This document shows, piece by piece, positions 6,843-7,923 of a stretch of DNA of 7,923 nucleotides; within the stretch, counting starts at the first letter, position 1; every line of letters starts with the position of its first letter. The notes under the pieces are model-generated. The model was not told where the DNA came from, did not search any database, and saw nothing but the letters and a program-made list of their open reading frames with translations. Origin of the DNA: Bacillota bacterium (lineage in GTDB: Bacteria; Bacillota; UBA4882; UBA10575); assembly GCA_003511465.1 (NCBI GenBank), contig DOID01000167.1:4810-12732 (forward strand), given 5' to 3'. Made by a program: the position numbers and the translations under genes.

Positions 6843-6873
6843 ATTATGACAAACGTTTGTGGAAAGATGATAA
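6843..6873 (-). promoter_or_regulatory. Probable sigma-A promoter of the transporter operon
   Basis: TTATCA (6873-6868, 4 of 6) and CATAAT (6848-6843, 5 of 6) are separated by 19 bp, and the spacer contains the perfect operator palindrome. It starts only a few bases after the LacI stop. Transcription would begin near 6836 and give a leader of about 115 nt containing the small ORF. No terminator separates lacI from this promoter, so read-through from the repressor gene is also possible. Confidence 0.6.
6849..6860. promoter_or_regulatory. Operator palindrome ACAAACGTTTGT at the transporter promoter
   Basis: This is a perfect 12-bp inverted repeat centred on CG, the usual form of LacI-family sites. 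It sits between the -35 and -10 elements, so bound repressor would block polymerase. Eleven of 12 bases recur at the promoter of the adjacent LacI gene (7889-7900). It does not match the CcpA cre consensus well, since the outer TG and CA are displaced. Confidence 0.75.
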
Positions 6874-6875
6874 TT

Positions 6876-7868
6876 TTACGCAGAGTTTCGAATAATCAAT
6901 TCAAAGGGAAGACAAAGGTTTATTCCGTTATTTTCCTCACCCTGGAGAATTCTGGTTAATATTTCCATAGATTTTTTGCCCATATCATAACGGGGTTGCC
7001 GTACAGTGGTCAGCGGTGGATTAGTAAACGCTGAGAACTCCAAATCATCAAAACCAATCACGGCAAAATCTCTCGGCACTACTAAACCAGCTTCATGGAT
7101 TGCTTGCAGTGCGCCATAGGCCATGCTATCATTCGCGACAAAAACCCCAGTACAATCTGGATGTATGTTTAAGATGTCTTGCATTGCTTGGTAGCCATCC
7201 TGACAAACATAGTTGCCATGAAACACCCGACGATCAGGATCCGATAAACCAAATTCACTAATTGCCGTCTTGTAACCGGCAAGACGTTCCATCGTTACTT
7301 GATTCTGTAAGTTCCCCGTAATATGGGCAATTTCTCTATGACCTTTTTCGAACAGGAATTTAGTGGCTAGGTAAGCCCCTTTTTTGTTGTCAATCCAGAT
7401 ACAATTCACATTTTCATCATCTAAATTACGCTCAATCAGCACAAAGGGAATCTTTTTCTTCCGGAGTAACCAGGTGAAATTCTTATCTTGCACATTACTG
7501 CCGACGATCACTAAGCCATCCACATTTTCCGCAACGATCATCTTCTGCAAAACATCAGTCTTCTCCAAATTATCGTAAGAATTGGAGAACAACAGTGTAT
7601 ACCCGGTCTGATTGGCTACATACTCCATCCCTTTGATAATTTGCGCATAAAAGGGTTCGGAAATATCAGCCATCATCACTCCGATCATTCCTGATTTTCG
7701 CGTAACCAACCTGCGTGCCGCCGCATTAGGGTAATAGTTCATTTCCTTAGCGATTGCTTCGATCAATTCTTTAGTGCTTTCTTTTACGCCGTACTTGTTA
7801 TTCAAAGCCCTTGATACCACACTAGGACTTACTCCGGCGCGTCGTGCGATGTCTTTTATTGTTACCAT
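6876..7868 (-). CDS. LacI-family transcriptional repressor
   Basis: This 330-residue regulator has the family layout. The N-terminal helix-turn-helix is VTIKDIARRAGVSPSVVSRA at 2-21, the hinge helix PNAAARRL ends in L54 (the leucine that wedges into the central CG step), and a periplasmic-binding-protein-like sensor domain runs from about 60 to 330. In the sensor, GVMMADISEPFYAQIIKG, VANDSMAYGALQAI and VIGFDD are standard segments. GGAGG with a 6-7-nt spacer supports the ATG. It lies directly upstream of the transporter genes on the same strand, and near-identical palindromes occur at its own and the transporter promoter. It is therefore probably autoregulated and local, derepressed by a xylan-derived sugar. 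The effector cannot be read from sequence. Known xylan LacI-type regulators exist in other phyla, but orthology is not claimed. Confidence 0.94.
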   Translation of the reverse strand: MVTIKDIARRAGVSPSVVSRALNNKYGVKESTKELIEAIAKEMNYYPNAAARRLVTRKSGMIGVMMADISEPFYAQIIKGMEYVANQTGYTLLFSNSYDNLEKTDVLQKMIVAENVDGLVIVGSNVQDKNFTWLLRKKKIPFVLIERNLDDENVNCIWIDNKKGAYLATKFLFEKGHREIAHITGNLQNQVTMERLAGYKTAISEFGLSDPDRRVFHGNYVCQDGYQAMQDILNIHPDCTGVFVANDSMAYGALQAIHEAGLVVPRDFAVIGFDDLEFSAFTNPPLTTVRQPRYDMGKKSMEILTRILQGEENNGINLCLPFELIIRNSA

Positions 7869-7888
7869 TGAAAACCTCCGAAAGTTTC

Positions 7889-7904
7889 ACAAACGTTTAT
7901 TATA
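7889..7904 (-). promoter_or_regulatory. LacI gene promoter -10 with operator copy
   Basis: On the minus strand a perfect TATAAT (7904-7899) runs into AAACGTTTGT, so the palindrome ACAAACGTTTAT (7889-7900 on plus) overlaps the transcription start. The -35 would fall at the right window edge and is cut off. The site shares 11 of 12 bases with 6849-6860, which implies that the repressor controls its own gene. Confidence 0.7.
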
Positions 7905-7923
7905 GATATTCTTTTTTTTATCG

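Noticed and set aside
6849..6860. CcpA cre site instead of a local LacI operator
   Set aside because: The outer TG and CA of the cre consensus are missing or shifted, and the near-copy at the lacI promoter favours a local repressor.

Overview
The window is one same-strand (minus) locus for uptake and breakdown of glucuronoxylan. In transcription order, from right to left, it holds a LacI-family repressor (7868-6876), a regulatory gap with a promoter, a palindromic operator and an 18-codon leader ORF (6875-6719), a sugar-binding protein (6718-5450), a 3' hairpin (5435-5401), two MalF/MalG-type permeases (5142-4207 and 4207-3329), an intrinsic terminator (3313-3290), a large secreted GH10 xylanase (3225-532), and the first 165 codons of a GH67 alpha-glucuronidase that runs off the left edge (497-1).

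The genes fit one pathway. The secreted xylanase (CBM22-GH10-CBM9-CBM9) cuts xylan outside the cell. The binding protein and two permeases would import the resulting xylo- or aldouronic oligosaccharides. The GH67 enzyme, which has no signal peptide, would remove the (methyl)glucuronosyl group in the cytoplasm. The LacI protein probably senses an intermediate and controls both itself and the transporter, because nearly the same 12-bp palindrome (core AAACGTTT) lies at its own promoter and at the transporter promoter. No ABC ATPase is encoded here. Such importers often share an MsmX-type ATPase encoded elsewhere, which is an inference for this genome.

The strong GGAGG ribosome sites, the probable TTG start on the xylanase, the middling GC and the cluster type suggest a plant-polysaccharide-degrading Firmicutes-like bacterium. 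The binding protein has a type I signal peptide with no lipobox cysteine. That is unusual for a Gram-positive cell and points to a diderm lineage (Halanaerobiales-, Limnochordia- or Thermotogae-like) or to a wall-retained protein. Species cannot be fixed from this sequence.

No RNA genes, CRISPR arrays, insertion sequences or phage genes were seen. The individual enzymes belong to known families. The less ordinary parts are the leader ORF with its very strong ribosome site, the paired operators, the hairpin after the binding-protein gene, and the loss of both sugar-clamp tryptophans in the xylanase CBM9 modules.
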